Assembly: GCA_013811805.1 (NCBI GenBank)
Contig: JACCUM010000311.1
Span: 1-13,273 of the forward strand
DNA length: 13,273 nt
From: Geodermatophilaceae bacterium
GTDB taxonomy: Bacteria > Actinomycetota > Actinomycetes > Mycobacteriales > Geodermatophilaceae
Direction: 5' to 3'
This document shows, piece after piece, positions 12,944 through 13,273 of this stretch; position 1 is the stretch's first letter, and the number at the start of each line of letters is the position of its first letter. A model generated the notes under the pieces. The model worked only from the letters and a program-made list of their open reading frames with translations. It did not search any database and was not told where the DNA came from. The translations under genes and the position numbers were made by a program.

Positions 12944-13273
12944 ATGACCACTCCCGCAGAATCCCCGCCGCAATTGCAGCCCTTTCCCGAGGACTGGGAG
13001 CGGGCACTCGCCGTCGTCGCGCATCCCGACGACATGGAGTACGGGACATCCTCGGCGGTCGCTCGATGGACCGCGCAGGGCAAGAGCGTCGCGTACTGCC
13101 TGGTCACCAGCGGCGAGGCCGGCATCGACGGCCTCGACCCGGAACAGGCCGGGCCGGTGCGCAAGGAGGAACAGCGGGCCGCCTGCGCCGCGGTCGGGGT
13201 GAGCGAGCTGGAGTTCCTCGGCTTCCCGGACGGCGTGCTGGAGTACGGCCTGCCGCTGCGCAAGGCGATCGCC
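12944..13273 (+). CDS. PIG-L-family deacetylase, partial at right edge
   Basis: The first 110 residues of a zinc-dependent LmbE/PIG-L deacetylase. ALAVVAHPDDMEYG (21-34) contains the HPDD motif, whose His27 and first Asp are zinc ligand and catalytic base. SVAYCLVTSGEAGIDG and the PVRKEEQRAACAAVGVSELE stretch that follows are typical. The third zinc ligand (a later His) is outside the window. The family removes acetyl groups from sugar-linked N-acetylglucosamine compounds, including MshB and Mca of mycothiol metabolism. This HPDDxEYG branch is not MshB itself, and its substrate is unknown. An in-frame ATG at 12920, 4 bases after the LysE stop, would add 8 residues and allow translational coupling. 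Neither start has a Shine-Dalgarno, so the start is uncertain. Confidence 0.85.
   Translation, partial: MTTPAESPPQLQPFPEDWERALAVVAHPDDMEYGTSSAVARWTAQGKSVAYCLVTSGEAGIDGLDPEQAGPVRKEEQRAACAAVGVSELEFLGFPDGVLEYGLPLRKAIA

Noticed and set aside
1..13273. tRNA/rRNA genes, CRISPR array, insertion sequence or phage attachment site
   Set aside because: No cloverleaf-like segments, regularly spaced identical repeats, transposase motifs or tRNA-end duplications were seen on either strand by eye. A tRNA or covariance-model scan was not possible.

Overview
The window is high-GC DNA (roughly 65-70% by eye) with strong G/C third-position bias. GTG starts are frequent, and several genes appear to be leaderless. 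Together with a PPOX-fold F420-type oxidoreductase, a MocR regulator, a DUF427 protein and a questin-oxidase-like protein, this points to an actinomycete (Actinomycetota). Nothing in the sequence fixes the genus. I see no rRNA, tRNA, CRISPR array, insertion sequence or phage gene. No gene-free stretch exceeds about 110 bases.

Left part (1-2741). The inner part of a family-2 glycosyltransferase gene runs off the left edge on the minus strand and seems to have lost its 5' third. A complete cytochrome P450 follows (398-1582, +). Convergent to it is a permuted papain-like (YiiX/DUF830-type) hydrolase gene broken by one frameshift (1594-2239, -). Next come a small one-helix membrane protein (2350-2586, +) and a long inverted repeat between convergent genes (2610-2680).

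Middle part (2739-9189). A MocR-type regulator (-) and an EamA-family transporter (+) are divergent. Their start codons overlap by two bases inside a 9+9-bp inverted repeat. A TetR regulator (-) runs into the 3' end of the EamA gene and is divergent from a four-gene run on the plus strand: WrbA-type flavoprotein, DHA2-type drug exporter, DUF427 protein (three frame breaks), and PPOX-class F420-type oxidoreductase. Three TGTGCA-like half-sites lie between TetR and wrbA. I read this as a TetR-controlled quinone/xenobiotic defence unit that pairs a flavin enzyme, an exporter and a putative deazaflavin enzyme. That function is inferred.

Right part (9235-13273). A second MFS transporter (-) is divergent from an Lrp/AsnC regulator (+), with five TTGC-type repeats between them. 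A questin-oxidase-like (DUF4243) protein follows, then a LysE-family exporter and a PIG-L deacetylase that runs off the right edge. The window is therefore a string of regulator/exporter/oxidoreductase modules, typical of the accessory or secondary-metabolism-adjacent parts of actinomycete chromosomes.

Caution: four clear frame breaks in two genes, a 5'-truncated gene and an overlong regulator within 13 kb suggest either indel errors in the assembly or very recent gene decay. Reading across each break restores family-like protein, so the damage is young or artificial.
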